This document shows, piece by piece, positions 9,201 to 17,893 of a DNA stretch of 64,000 nt. Both the position numbers and the translations under genes were made by a program. Source of the DNA: Demequina sp. NBRC 110056 (lineage in GTDB: Bacteria > Actinomycetota > Actinomycetes > Actinomycetales > Demequinaceae); assembly GCF_002090155.1 (NCBI RefSeq), contig NZ_BBRM01000006.1, positions 62,001 through 126,000 of the forward strand. Direction: 5' to 3'. Positions within the stretch are counted from its first letter, which is position 1. Every line of letters starts with the position of its first letter. Under the pieces are notes generated by a model that was not told the DNA's origin, ran no database searches, and saw nothing but the letters and a program-made list of their open reading frames with translations.

Positions 9201-9702
9201 CGTGGCGGGATTCCGCGGAGAGGGCGGCGAGGAGCGCGCCCCCATGACGATCGACCTTCCGATCGACGCCCACATCCCCACGCAGTACATCGAGCACGAG
9301 CGGCTGCGTCTCGAGGCCTACCGGAAGATCGCCGACGCGGCGGACGAGGCCGCGCTCGCGGCCATCGAGGAGGAGCTCCAGGACCGGTACGGCAACCTGC
9401 CGGAGCCCGTCGATCACCTGCTGGCCGTCGCACGGCTGCGGCTCGAGGTGCGCGAGGCGGGCATCACGGACGTGGTCGCCCAGGGCCGCTACGTGCGCTT
9501 CAGCCCGCTCGAGCTGCCCGACTCCGCGACCATGCGCGTCAACCGCCTGTACCCGGGCACGCTCATCAAGCCCGCCGTGCGCCAGGTGCTCGTGCCCGCT
9601 CCCATGACGTCCCGCGTGGGCGGCAAGCCCATCGAGGGCCCCGAGGTGCTGGACTGGGCTCGCGAGGTCATCAAGGCCACCCGCCCGGCGACAGTAGGAT
9701 GA
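6223..9702 (+). CDS. mfd: Transcription-repair coupling factor
   Basis: A 1159-residue cytoplasmic ATPase that removes RNA polymerase stalled at DNA lesions and recruits UvrA. The order is as in known Mfd proteins: a UvrB-like N-terminal region (LPAWETLPHERLSP near 72, a RGGIVDVFAP segment near 180), the polymerase-interacting domain (PGDFVVHESHGVGRF near 487), the RecG-like translocase with Walker A (CGDVGFGKTE near 640) and DEEQRFG, and the C-terminal TRCF domain. The start is a GTG, and the stop overlaps the next gene by ATGA. The downstream order lipoprotein, mazG, eno is typical for actinobacteria. Confidence 0.97.
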   Translation: MTRPLAPLLEHLDAPAVDAEHLVAPVAAAPAMVARTVRDQDGLIVVVTATSGDADTFAAALSGYLDPARITVLPAWETLPHERLSPRSDTVARRLATLRRIVHPELVETEAGLPALDVVVAPLRAILQPVIPGLADLEPVSLHAGDVRDLTDLTEALAGAAYSRVDMVERRGEFAVRGGIVDVFAPTDPHPVRIEFFGDEVDSLRSFSIADQRSLAPVDHLWAPPCRELLLTEDIRVRASALQDQVPAAADMLGRIASGVAVEGMESLIPLLVDRLVPVTDALPRGTRIVTIEPERLARRAEDLQRTAQEFLAAAWVGVAAGADAPLEPTEGSFLSLEQIEESAAERALDWSTIGPFGGADAVATGLADVEDHRGRLQAALGAIRTRVGEGWTVVVTAAGSGSAHRIAEQCAELEIAARVTETWEPADGVVSIVPHITGAGFQAPEARVLVVHESDLTGRAAAAAGPKVKVPSRRRNAVDPLQLRPGDFVVHESHGVGRFVELTKRTVRGVEREYLVIEYAPSKRGGPADRLSVPTDQLDLVTKYVGGEAPSVNKMGGADWAKTKGKARKAVKEIAAELIRLYSARMASKGREFGPDTPWQRELEEAFAYVETPDQLSTIDEVKEDMEKGVPMDRLVCGDVGFGKTEIAVRAAFKAIQDGAQVALLCPTTLLVKQHVDTFSERFAQFPVKVASLSRFQTDKEAKEVIEGLADGTIDMVIGTHRLVTGQVRFKQLGLIIIDEEQRFGVEHKETLKALRTDVDVLAMSATPIPRTLEMAVTGIREMSTLATPPEERHPILTYVGPHENPQVAAAIRRELMRDGQVFYIHNSVKTITSAARRLSELVPEARIAVAHGQMSEKQLEQVIVDYYDRRYDVLVCTTIVETGLDISNANTLIVERADKFGLSQLHQLRGRVGRARERAYAYFLYPPDRTLTETAHDRLQTIAANTDLGAGMAVAMKDLEIRGAGNLLGAEQSGHIEGVGFDLYIRMVGEAVAGFRGEGGEERAPMTIDLPIDAHIPTQYIEHERLRLEAYRKIADAADEAALAAIEEELQDRYGNLPEPVDHLLAVARLRLEVREAGITDVVAQGRYVRFSPLELPDSATMRVNRLYPGTLIKPAVRQVLVPAPMTSRVGGKPIEGPEVLDWAREVIKATRPATVG

Positions 9703-10328
9703 GCGTCATGCCTCTGCCTCGCCGTCGCTCCCTCGCGGCCGCCCTCGCGGGCACCGCCATCGTCCTCACCGGATGCTCCGTGCCCGGGCAGCCCGCCGCC
9801 GCCGGCGTCGCGGCCGAGCTCGACGACGTCACGATCACCAACGAGCAGGTCGCCGAGCTGTCCGACGCATGGGTCTACGACATCGGCTCCCCGGCGAACC
9901 GCCGCCAGGTCCTCACGATGGAGCTGATGCGCGAGCCGCTCAAGGCCGCCACGGACGAGATCGACCTCACCTACAACCGGTCGCAGGCGCAGATCCAGGC
10001 CGAGGGGCTCCTCGAGCTCCAGGGCGTCTCGGGCGCGCCGAGCGAGGAGCTCGTGGACGCGGTCGAGGGCGCGCTGATGCTCGCGGCCTTCACGGTGATC
10101 CCCGAGGACACCTCAGCGATCCAGGCCGTCGCCGAGCAGGTGGAGGCGGACGCCGTCACCAACGCCCGCACCGGCTCCTTCTCCGCGGACGCCTTCATGG
10201 CATCGCTCACCGAGACGGCGGCGAAGGCCACCGCGGCGGCCCAGCAGGGACAGCCCGCGTGGTTCCTCGAGTTCAACGACGTCGTGGGACTCGTCGACCA
10301 GGACGCCTCCTGGCTCGTGAGCGAGTGA
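9699..10328 (+). CDS. Predicted lipoprotein, SurA/PrsA N-domain-like
   Basis: A 209-residue exported protein with a twin-arginine-like basic stretch and a lipoprotein signal (lipobox VLTGC, Cys26). The mature part has no catalytic motif I recognise. The helical stretch around ITNEQVAELSDAWVYD resembles the N-terminal chaperone region of SurA/PrsA-type proteins, without an obvious parvulin domain. The ATG overlaps the mfd stop (ATGA), and a second in-frame ATG nine bases later is possible. It occupies a position in the mfd-mazG-eno block where Mycobacterium tuberculosis carries lpqU, but it does not look like that transglycosylase. Confidence 0.75.
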   Translation: MSVMPLPRRRSLAAALAGTAIVLTGCSVPGQPAAAGVAAELDDVTITNEQVAELSDAWVYDIGSPANRRQVLTMELMREPLKAATDEIDLTYNRSQAQIQAEGLLELQGVSGAPSEELVDAVEGALMLAAFTVIPEDTSAIQAVAEQVEADAVTNARTGSFSADAFMASLTETAAKATAAAQQGQPAWFLEFNDVVGLVDQDASWLVSE

Positions 10329-10335
10329 CGCGTCT

Positions 10336-10995
10336 GTGAGTGACGGAGTCGACCGACTCATCCAGGTGATGGACCGCCTGCGCTCGCCGGGCGGCTGCCC
10401 GTGGGACGCGCAGCAGACTCACGAGACGCTGACCGCCTACGCGCTCGAGGAGACCTACGAGCTCATCGAGGCGATCGAGTCGGGCACCCGCCAGGACATG
10501 CTGGAGGAGCTCGGCGACGTGCTCCTGCAGGTGGTGTTCCACGCGCGCGTCGCGCAGGAGCACGCCGAGGCGCCGTTCGACATCGACGACGTCGCGAACG
10601 CGGTCGCCGACAAGCTCGTGGAGCGTCACCCCCACGTCTTCGGCGAGGCCGATGCCGGCTCGGCCGAGGAGGTCCACGCCCGGTGGGAGCGGATCAAGAA
10701 GGAGACCAAGGCTCGCGAGTCCGTGATGGACGGCATCCCCGTCGCCCAGCCCGCCCTCGCACGCGCCCAGAAGGTCATCAGCCGCGCCGCCCGCGCGGGG
10801 CTCGACGTGCGCGACCCTGCCGGCGTGGGCATCGGCCCTCAGCTGCTCGCCTTGGTGGCGCGTGCGCAGGCCGAGGGCGTCGACGCCGAGGCGGCGCTGC
10901 GCGACGCGACCCGAGACTACGAGGCGGCCGCGCGGGAGGCCGAGAGCGCATCGGCCCCCACGGCCCGGACCGTCACCGAGGGTTCACCGACCTAG
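10336..10995 (+). CDS. mazG: Nucleoside triphosphate pyrophosphohydrolase MazG
   Basis: A 219-residue house-cleaning enzyme that hydrolyses non-canonical or damaged NTPs to NMP and pyrophosphate. The MazG core is clear: MDRLRSPGGCPWDAQQTHETL, the metal-binding EETYELIEAIE and the second helix EELGDVLLQVVFHA. The usual second MazG repeat follows as KKETKARESVMDGIP. Residues from about 195 are a low-complexity tail containing a GCATCGGC motif copy. The start is GTG eight bases after the upstream stop. It is probably co-transcribed with mfd. Confidence 0.95.
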   Translation: MSDGVDRLIQVMDRLRSPGGCPWDAQQTHETLTAYALEETYELIEAIESGTRQDMLEELGDVLLQVVFHARVAQEHAEAPFDIDDVANAVADKLVERHPHVFGEADAGSAEEVHARWERIKKETKARESVMDGIPVAQPALARAQKVISRAARAGLDVRDPAGVGIGPQLLALVARAQAEGVDAEAALRDATRDYEAAAREAESASAPTARTVTEGSPT

Positions 10996-11031
10996 GACCT
11001 CGGTCGCCCGGCACCGCCCCGACGGCGCCCA

Positions 11032-11037
11032 TAGACT
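11032..11037 (+). promoter_or_regulatory. Candidate -10 element of eno
   Basis: TAGACT lies about 40 bases upstream of the enolase start in the short gap after mazG. With a clear AAGGAG ribosome-binding site following, this supports separate strong expression of eno. Confidence 0.45.
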
Positions 11038-11067
11038 GACCAGAGAAACCCCGAACACCACAACTGA

Positions 11068-12357
<1,290 letters not shown>

Positions 12358-12366
12358 GCCAGGCTT

Positions 12367-12406
12367 CGACGGCCGCGGCTCCCACCTGAGGGGGTCGCGG
12401 CCGTCG
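12367..12406 (+). terminator. Intrinsic hairpin downstream of eno
   Basis: A perfect 11-base stem (CGACGGCCGCG paired with CGCGGCCGTCG) with an 18-base loop begins ten bases after the enolase stop. There is no long T tract, as is usual in high-GC actinobacteria. Confidence 0.75.
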
Positions 12407-12471
12407 TGCTGTCCGGGACCGTCCCGCGCGCCTGACCCGCAGTCCCACGTCTGCCAGAGAGAATCGTCGCC

Positions 12472-13290
12472 ATGAGTGTGCCCAGCCGCCCCGGAACGCC
12501 ACGGACGTCCTCGACGTCGCCGCGCTCCGACGCGCGCTCGCGCACCTCGGCGAAGCCGTCCGCTGGCCGCTCGTCGGCTGGCCGGACCTCGGCCGGCAAG
12601 CCCGCGGCACCCCGCGCGGCACGCAAGGGACCCACGACGGGACCCATCGCCAAGCCGAGCAGCCGCCCGGGCGGTCCCACCGCATCGGCCCGCACCTCCC
12701 GTGACGCCGGCCCGCGCATCGACCCATCGCGTCCCAAGGGCTCGTGGACCGGGATGCTGACGTGGCGGACCGCGGTGATGGTGGGCGTGCTCGCGCTCGC
12801 GTTCGCGGTGGTCGCACCCTCGGTGCGCGCCTACATGGACCAGCAGGCGATGCTCGAGTCGCTGCGCGCGGAGGCGGAGACGGCGCGCACCGAGGTCGAC
12901 GACCTCGAGGCCGACGTCGCCCGGTGGGACGACCCGGCCTTCCTCGTGGCCCAGGCGCGCGAGCGGCTCGCCTACGTGTTCCCGGGCGAGACGCCGTACC
13001 GCGTCATCGACCCCGACTCCGTGACCGGCCCGGCGGACGGATCCCCCGCCGCCGAGCGCAGCCCCGACTCGCTCGAGGACGCGACCTGGTACGACCGGCT
13101 GTGGGGATCTGTCGTCGAGGCCGGCGAGGGGGCCGATGCGGTCGCACCCGCCCAGGCGCCCGTCGCCGTGGAGCCCGAGGAGGGCGAGGAGCCCGCCGCC
13201 GAGTCGGGCGACGAGGTCACCTCGGAGGACGGCGCCGGCGCCGGCTCCGACGAGGCCGACCAGCTGACCGACGTAGACTTCGGAGGGTGA
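12472..13290 (+). CDS. DivIC/FtsB-like septum formation protein
   Basis: A 272-residue bitopic membrane protein of the septum-formation-initiator family. An N-terminal cytoplasmic tail of about 97 residues is rich in Ser, Arg, Pro and Ala. A single membrane helix (TAVMVGVLALAFAVVAPSV) and a short coiled coil (LRAEAETARTEVDDLEADVA) follow, then the family's PAFLVAQARERLAYVFPGE motif. The last 90 residues are acidic and low complexity. It sits between eno and DUF501, as its orthologues do in other actinobacteria, where the protein acts in the FtsL/FtsQ division complex. The stop overlaps the next GTG. Confidence 0.88.
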   Translation: MSVPSRPGTPRTSSTSPRSDARSRTSAKPSAGRSSAGRTSAGKPAAPRAARKGPTTGPIAKPSSRPGGPTASARTSRDAGPRIDPSRPKGSWTGMLTWRTAVMVGVLALAFAVVAPSVRAYMDQQAMLESLRAEAETARTEVDDLEADVARWDDPAFLVAQARERLAYVFPGETPYRVIDPDSVTGPADGSPAAERSPDSLEDATWYDRLWGSVVEAGEGADAVAPAQAPVAVEPEEGEEPAAESGDEVTSEDGAGAGSDEADQLTDVDFGG

Positions 13291-13847
13291 CAGACACCCC
13301 CGCGACCGAGACCGATCTCCAGGTGCTCGCGGCGCAGCTGGGGCGCGAGCCGCGCGGCGTGGTCGCCATCGCGGCGCGCTGCGTGTGCGGCAAGCCCACC
13401 GTGGTCCACACCGCGCCCCGCCTGCCCGACGGCACGCCCTTCCCGACGCAGTACTACCTCACGCATCCCGAGGCGGTGTCCGCCGTGTCCACCCTCGAGG
13501 CGCGCGGCGTGATGAAGGAGCTGTCGGAGCGGCTGGCCGAGGAGCCGGCGCTCGCGGAGCACTACGCCCGCGCGCACGAGACCTACCTCGAGGAGCGCTA
13601 CGCCCTCGACGACGTGCCGGAGATCCACGGCATCTCGGCCGGCGGCATGCCCGACCGCGTCAAGTGCTTGCACGTGCTCGTCGGCCACGCGCTCGCGGCC
13701 GGACCCGGCGTGAACCCCCTGGGTGACGAGGCGCTCGCGATGATCCGGGGCCACTGGCGCCCCGACCGCTGCACGTGCCCCGCCGTCGACGCCGACCCCG
13801 ACGCGCCCGAGTCCCTCGACCCCGACGCCTACACCCAGGAGGCCTGA
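13287..13847 (+). CDS. DUF501 protein
   Basis: A 186-residue conserved protein of unknown function, almost always found between a DivIC-like gene and ppx in actinobacteria. Conserved features include a Cys-x-Cys near residue 32 (RCVCGKPTVV), PFPTQYYLTHPEAV near 52, and a His/Cys-rich block DRVKCLHVLVGHALA near 119, then HWRPDRCTC, which could bind a metal. GTG start overlaps the upstream stop (GTGA), and its stop shares a base with the ppx ATG, so the three genes are tightly coupled. Confidence 0.88.
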   Translation: MTDTPATETDLQVLAAQLGREPRGVVAIAARCVCGKPTVVHTAPRLPDGTPFPTQYYLTHPEAVSAVSTLEARGVMKELSERLAEEPALAEHYARAHETYLEERYALDDVPEIHGISAGGMPDRVKCLHVLVGHALAAGPGVNPLGDEALAMIRGHWRPDRCTCPAVDADPDAPESLDPDAYTQEA

Positions 13848-14803
13848 TGCCCCGCGTCGCCGCCATCGACTGCGGAACCAACTCGATCCGCCTGCTCATC
13901 GCCGATGTCGACCTCGCGTCCGGCACCCTCACCGACGTCGTGCGGGTCATGACGGTGGTGCGCCTCGGCCAGGGCGTGGACCGCACGGGCCAGTTCGCGC
14001 CCGAGGCCCTCGAGCGCACGCTCGCGGCGACCGACGACTACGCCGCGCAGTGCCGCGAGCACGGCGTCGAGGCGATCCGCTTCGTCGCGACGTCCGCGAC
14101 CCGTGACGCGAGCAACCGCGACGAGTTCATCGAGGGCGTGCGCGCGCGCCTGGGCGTGGCGCCCGAGGTCATCTCGGGCACCGAGGAGGCTGAGCTCAGC
14201 TTCCGCGGGGCCCTGTCCGCGCTGGACGCCTCGCGCCCGGGTCCGTACCTCGTGGTCGACCTCGGCGGCGGCTCGACCGAGCTGGTGCTCGGCCAGACGT
14301 CGCCCGAGGCCGCGCACTCGATGGACGTGGGCTGCGTGCGCATGACCGAGCGCCACCTCGAGTCGGACCCTCCGACCGTCGAGCAGATCGAGCTCGCGCG
14401 CGCCGACGTGCGCGCCGCGCTCGACCGCGCCGCCACCGAGGTGCCTCTGGGCGCCGCGCGCACGCTCGTGGGCCTCGCGGGGTCCATCACCACCGTCACG
14501 GCGACGGCCCTCGACCTGCCCGCGTACGACCGCGACGCGATCAACGGCTCCCTGCTCGCGATCGTCGACGCGGTGGAGGCCTCCGCCCGCCTGCTCGCCG
14601 CGAGCCGCGAGGAGCGCGCCGCGCTGCCGTTCATGCACCCCGGGCGCGTGGACGTCATCGGCGCCGGAGCGCTCGTGTGGCGCGAGGTCATGGAGCGGGT
14701 GCGCGCGGACGTCGCCGCCGACGGCGCCGTCCTCGACACCGTGGTGACGAGCGAGCACGACATCCTCGACGGCATCGCCTTCTCGGCGGCCGAGCGGCTG
14801 TAG
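13847..14803 (+). CDS. ppx: Ppx/GppA phosphatase family exopolyphosphatase
   Basis: A 318-residue protein of the ASKHA superfamily that hydrolyses polyphosphate or pppGpp. It starts with the nucleotide-loop motif AAIDCGTNSIRLLI, then has FVATSATRDASN, the catalytic-region EEAELSFRGAL, LVVDLGGGSTELVLG and GLAGSITTVTA. It is the short, single-module form found in actinobacteria next to DUF501 (Mycobacterium Ppx2-like). The ATG shares its A with the upstream TGA. The intergenic region that follows holds element B1 and a tRNA. Confidence 0.92.
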   Translation: MPRVAAIDCGTNSIRLLIADVDLASGTLTDVVRVMTVVRLGQGVDRTGQFAPEALERTLAATDDYAAQCREHGVEAIRFVATSATRDASNRDEFIEGVRARLGVAPEVISGTEEAELSFRGALSALDASRPGPYLVVDLGGGSTELVLGQTSPEAAHSMDVGCVRMTERHLESDPPTVEQIELARADVRAALDRAATEVPLGAARTLVGLAGSITTVTATALDLPAYDRDAINGSLLAIVDAVEASARLLAASREERAALPFMHPGRVDVIGAGALVWREVMERVRADVAADGAVLDTVVTSEHDILDGIAFSAAERL

Positions 14804-15118
14804 CCAGCCCAGCGAGCGCATCGGACCTCCGGCGGGGCCCCGCACGCGCACGCGTGCCCCCGGCGAGCGCATCGGCCCTGCGTCGCCTTCACCTGTGGCC
14901 ACCCTCACCCGTGCCCACCCTCACCCGTGATCGCGTACCAGCCAACACACGGCTGGGGCGCGAGTGACGCGTGGGGCGCGAGGGTATCCACGTGCGCCCC
15001 TGGCGTCCCACCAGCCCCGGCTGTGTGTTGAGTGGCACGGGATGGGCGGACGGGATGAGGGCCGATGCGGTGGCTGAGCTGGCCGCACCGCCGCGCCGAT
15101 GCGGGAGGATGGTGCCGC
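14804..15118. other. Intergenic region between ppx and the tRNA
   Basis: This 315-base stretch has no convincing coding potential. It contains a near copy and an exact copy of the iterated GCATCGGC motif around 14818 and 14864, a 15-base unit (CCACCCTCACCCGTG) repeated at 14899 and 14915, the long inverted repeat B1, and two GCCGATGCG copies near 15061 and 15096 just before the tRNA. The tRNA promoter is presumably in the last 60 bases but is not obvious. Confidence 0.7.
14943..15030. repeat. Palindromic element B, copy 1
   Basis: An 88-base inverted repeat. The outer arms read CAACACACGGCTGGGGC on the left and, complemented, CAACACACAGCCGGGGC on the right. The two differences are compatible with G-U pairs, and pairing resumes further in around a GGGGCGC block. 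A second element with the same CAACACACGGCTG tip lies at 45536-45627. Both are in gene 3' regions. Confidence 0.75.
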
Positions 15119-15192
15119 GCCCTCGTAGCCCAATTGGCAGAGGCAGCCGACTTAAAATCGGCTCAGTGCGGGTTCGAGTCCCGCCGAGGGCA
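15119..15192 (+). tRNA. tRNA-Leu (anticodon UAA), short variable loop
   Basis: A 74-base cloverleaf: acceptor GCCCTCG pairs with CGAGGGC, the anticodon stem GCCGA pairs with TCGGC around the loop CTTAAAA (anticodon TAA, reads UUA), the T arm is GCGGG-TTCGAGT-CCCGC, and the discriminator base is A. CCA is not encoded. The variable loop is only five bases (TCAGT), so this is a type I tRNA, whereas leucine tRNAs normally carry a long variable arm. Charging identity is therefore less certain than the anticodon. Confidence 0.88.
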
Positions 15193-15212
15193 CGGGAATC
15201 GGATCGTGTGCG

Positions 15213-16706
15213 ATGTGGTTGCATGTGAGCGTGCCGCCGAGTTCCGCAACGGTCGGCCTGCGCTCCGAGCGCGGCCCGATCCTCCTGTCGCTCATGCTCG
15301 CCACCGCCCTGGTGGCGCTCGACGCGACCATCATCGCCACCGCCTCCGCGACCATCGCGGGCGAGCTCGGCTCCTTCGAGCAGGTCCCGTGGCTGTTCTC
15401 CGCCTACCTGCTCGCGCAGGCGGTGAGCACCCCGCTCGCGGGCCGGCTGTCCGACATCCTGGGCCGCAAGCACCTCATCCTCGCCGGCGTGGGCCTGTTC
15501 CTCGCGGGCTCGATCCTGTGCGGCGCCGCGTGGTCGATGGGCGCGCTCATCGCGGGCCGCGTGCTCCAGGGCCTCGGCGCCGGCACGGTCATGCCCGTGT
15601 CGCAGACCATCGCGGCGGACATCTACACGCTCGAGGAGCGCGCGAAGGCGCAGGGCTACCTCGCGTCGGTCTGGGCGATCTCCGCGGTGCTCGGCCCGAC
15701 CCTCGGCGGCGTGTTCTCGGAGTTCCTGTCGTGGCGGTGGATCTTCCTCATCAACATCCCGCTGTGCGCGCTCGTGGCGTGGATCGTCGTGCGGCGGTAC
15801 CACGAGCCGCCGCGCGAGGGCAGGCGCGAGCGCATCGACTACGGTGGCGCGGCGCTGCTCACGGGCGCGAGCACGCTGCTGCTCGTGGGCCTGCTCGAGG
15901 GCGGCACGACGTGGGAGTGGTGGTCGGCGCCGTCGGTGACGGTGCTGTCGTTGGCCGTGGTGCTCGCCCTGCTATTCGTGCGGCACGCGCTGCGGTCGCC
16001 GCACCCGATCGTCGACCTGCGGCTGCTGCGCCGGCACGTCATCGGCGTCGCGACGGCGGTGTCGCTCGTCGTCGGCATGGTGGTGCTCGGGCTGTCCACC
16101 TACGTGCCGATCTACGCGCAAGGCGTGCTCGGGTATGGCCCCCTCATCGCGGGCTTCGCGCTCGCGGCGATGACCATCGGCTGGCCGCTCACCGCCTCCA
16201 ACTCGGGCCGGCTGTACCTGCGATATGGGTTCCGGGTGACGGCGATCATCGGGTCGATCGTGGTGATCGTCGGCGCCTCGGCCACGCTGTTCCTCGGCCC
16301 CTCGACGCCGCTCGTGTTCACCGCCGTCGCGACCTTCCTCGTGGGCGCCGGCATGGGGCTCACCGCGATCCCGACGCTGATCGCCGCGCAGTCGTCGGTG
16401 GGTCGCGAGATCCGCGGCGGCGTGACCGGTGTCAACGTCTTCGCGCGATCGCTCGGCTCGGCCGTGGGAGTCGCGATCTGCGGCGCCATCGTCAACGCGC
16501 ACGCCGAGCTCGGCCCGGACGGCACGCCGCAGGGCGACGGCCTCATGGACGGCCTGCACCTGGTCTTCATCTTCGTCACCGTCAGCGCGGTCGTGCTCGC
16601 GGTGCTGTCCGCGGCGATGCCCCGCGACCGCGACGCCGCGCGCGAGCGGCGCGAGGCCCAGGCGGAGACTGCCGAGAGGGTCAGCGAGGACGAGGGCGCA
16701 GGCTGA
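15213..16706 (+). CDS. MFS multidrug efflux transporter (DHA2, 14-TM type)
   Basis: A 497-residue inner-membrane proton antiporter of the EmrB/QacA kind. Visible landmarks are the DHA2 motif LDATIIATASATI in the first helix, motif A in GRLSDILGRKHLILAG, and motif C-like sequence around AISAVLGPTLGGVFSE. The helices continue to about residue 470, and the C-terminal tail is charged. The start is unsettled: ATG at 15213 or a GTG at 15225 are both possible and neither has a good ribosome-binding site. It begins 20 bases after the tRNA. The substrate is unknown. Confidence 0.9.
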   Translation: MWLHVSVPPSSATVGLRSERGPILLSLMLATALVALDATIIATASATIAGELGSFEQVPWLFSAYLLAQAVSTPLAGRLSDILGRKHLILAGVGLFLAGSILCGAAWSMGALIAGRVLQGLGAGTVMPVSQTIAADIYTLEERAKAQGYLASVWAISAVLGPTLGGVFSEFLSWRWIFLINIPLCALVAWIVVRRYHEPPREGRRERIDYGGAALLTGASTLLLVGLLEGGTTWEWWSAPSVTVLSLAVVLALLFVRHALRSPHPIVDLRLLRRHVIGVATAVSLVVGMVVLGLSTYVPIYAQGVLGYGPLIAGFALAAMTIGWPLTASNSGRLYLRYGFRVTAIIGSIVVIVGASATLFLGPSTPLVFTAVATFLVGAGMGLTAIPTLIAAQSSVGREIRGGVTGVNVFARSLGSAVGVAICGAIVNAHAELGPDGTPQGDGLMDGLHLVFIFVTVSAVVLAVLSAAMPRDRDAARERREAQAETAERVSEDEGAG

Positions 16707-16745
16707 GCTCGGTCGGTGAGGTGCGACCCCGCGGAGGGCCGATGC

Positions 16746-16762
16746 GCGCCCACCTTGGGCGC
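16746..16762 (+). terminator. Short hairpin after the MFS gene
   Basis: GCGCCCA and TGGGCGC form a perfect 7-base stem with a 3-base loop about 40 bases after the MFS stop, next to a GCCGATGCG motif copy. It is a weak candidate terminator. Confidence 0.4.
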
Positions 16763-16826
16763 CACCCTCACCCGGTGCGCCTGGTGGGCCGGGCAGCCCC
16801 GTGCGGGTCGCGCCGACGCGCGCCCG

Positions 16827-16832
16827 TACGCT
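16827..16832 (+). promoter_or_regulatory. Leaderless -10 of the yaeQ gene
   Basis: TACGCT ends six bases before the ATG at 16839, which is the geometry of a leaderless transcript. No Shine-Dalgarno is present. Confidence 0.5.
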
Positions 16833-16838
16833 GGGCGC

Positions 16839-17378
16839 ATGGCAGCAGGCGCGACCGTCCACACCTTCGACTTCACCCTCGCGGACGTGGACCGCGGCGT
16901 CTACGAGGACCTCAGCCTGCGCGTCGCACGTCACCCCTCGGAGACCGCGGACTTCATGATCACCCGCGTGCTCGCGTTCTGCCTCGAGCGCGAGGAGGGG
17001 ATCGCCTTCAGCGAGGGCATCTCCACCACGGACGAGCCGGCAGTCGTGGTGCGCGACCTCACGGGCCGCCTGGTCGCGTGGATCGAGGTCGGCGCTCCCG
17101 ATGCGGAGCGCCTGCACCGCGGCAGCCGCGCCGCGGACCGCACCGCGATCTACACGCACCGGGATCCGGCCAAGCTGCTCGCCAGCTGGGAGGGCAAGCG
17201 CATCCATCAGCGCGAGGAGCTCGTGCTCCACAGCTTCGATGACGGCTTCATCGGCGCCGCTGCGGCGCTCGTCGAGCGGCGCAACGTCGCGACGGTGTCG
17301 GTGACCGAGCGGCATCTGTATCTCGAGCTGAACGGCACGAGCCTCGACAGCGCGATCCACGATCACCCGCTGACGTAG
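16839..17378 (+). CDS. YaeQ family protein
   Basis: A 179-residue protein of the YaeQ family (PD-(D/E)XK-like fold, function not established; the E. coli protein was first noted as a suppressor of rfaH phenotypes). Family motifs are the opening FDFTLADVDRGVYEDLSLRVARHPSE, the LAFCLEREEGIAFSEGIS segment with the active-site-like residues near 60-65, and EVGAPDAERLHRGSRAADR. I chose ATG 16839 because a -10 lies six bases upstream and the extension further upstream is low complexity. It stands alone, followed by element A2. Confidence 0.88.
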   Translation: MAAGATVHTFDFTLADVDRGVYEDLSLRVARHPSETADFMITRVLAFCLEREEGIAFSEGISTTDEPAVVVRDLTGRLVAWIEVGAPDAERLHRGSRAADRTAIYTHRDPAKLLASWEGKRIHQREELVLHSFDDGFIGAAAALVERRNVATVSVTERHLYLELNGTSLDSAIHDHPLT

Positions 17379-17399
17379 CCGCGCCCGTCCTTCCGCGCC

Positions 17400-17454
17400 C
17401 TGGAAGGCACTGAGTGCCGAACTCGGCGCGAAACCGGCACTCAGTGCCTTCCAG
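17400..17454. repeat. Palindromic element A, copy 2
   Basis: A perfect inverted repeat with 20-base arms, CTGGAAGGCACTGAGTGCCG and its complement, around a 15-base centre. It begins 22 bases after the yaeQ stop. It matches element A1 in length and arm sequence and is the cleaner copy. A GCATCGGC motif copy follows at about 17467. Confidence 0.85.
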
Positions 17455-17505
17455 CGCGCTGGCGCGCATCGGCACGGCGAAGGTCCCCCTCGCGCCTCCA
17501 CTATT

Positions 17506-17539
17506 CAGTGTTACTATCTACTGGTAGTCAACATCACTG
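17506..17539. promoter_or_regulatory. Probable PadR operator/promoter
   Basis: An AT-rich island with nested dyads: CAGTG and CACTG at the edges, ACTA and TAGT inside, and CTACTGGTAG at the centre. It lies just before the AGGAGG and GTG start of the padR gene. Its position and symmetry fit autorepression by the PadR protein. Confidence 0.55.
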
Positions 17540-17557
17540 AGTAGTAGGAGGCCCGCC

Positions 17558-17893
17558 GTGGGCAAGCAGATGACCGAGATGCTCAAGGGGACCCTCGAGG
17601 GCATCGTCCTCGCGTTGCTCGCCACGAGCCCGGCCTATGGCTACGACATCACCGCCCGCCTGCGCGAGCAGGGCTTCACCGACATCGCCGAGGGCACCGT
17701 CTACGCGCTCCTCATCCGCCTCGAGAAGAAGGCGTTCGTGGCCGTCGAGAAGGTGCCGTCCGAGAAGGGCCCGCCGCGCAAGGTCTACGCCATCACGCCC
17801 GAGGGGCAGCAGTACCTCGACGAGTTCTGGAGGACGTGGAGCTTCCTCTCGGACCGCATCTCCCAGCTCCACACGGAAGGACAGGGATCATGA
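17558..17893 (+). CDS. PadR family transcriptional regulator
   Basis: A 111-residue winged-helix repressor. Its motifs are MLKGTLEGIVLALLATSPAYGYDI in the first helices, EGTVYALLIRLEKKAFV in the recognition helix, and the wing KGPPRKVYAITPEG. The C-terminal dimerisation helix is short (PadR-s2 type). The GTG start has an AGGAGG site. The stop overlaps the DUF1048 ATG, and the genes for an ABC exporter follow. PadR proteins with this layout usually repress the downstream exporter until a toxic ligand binds. Confidence 0.93.
   Translation: MGKQMTEMLKGTLEGIVLALLATSPAYGYDITARLREQGFTDIAEGTVYALLIRLEKKAFVAVEKVPSEKGPPRKVYAITPEGQQYLDEFWRTWSFLSDRISQLHTEGQGS

Noticed and set aside
14804-15118. Short repeated units considered as a CRISPR-like array
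   Set aside because: Only two copies of one 15-base unit with a one-base spacer, no regular repeat-spacer structure and no cas genes anywhere in the window.
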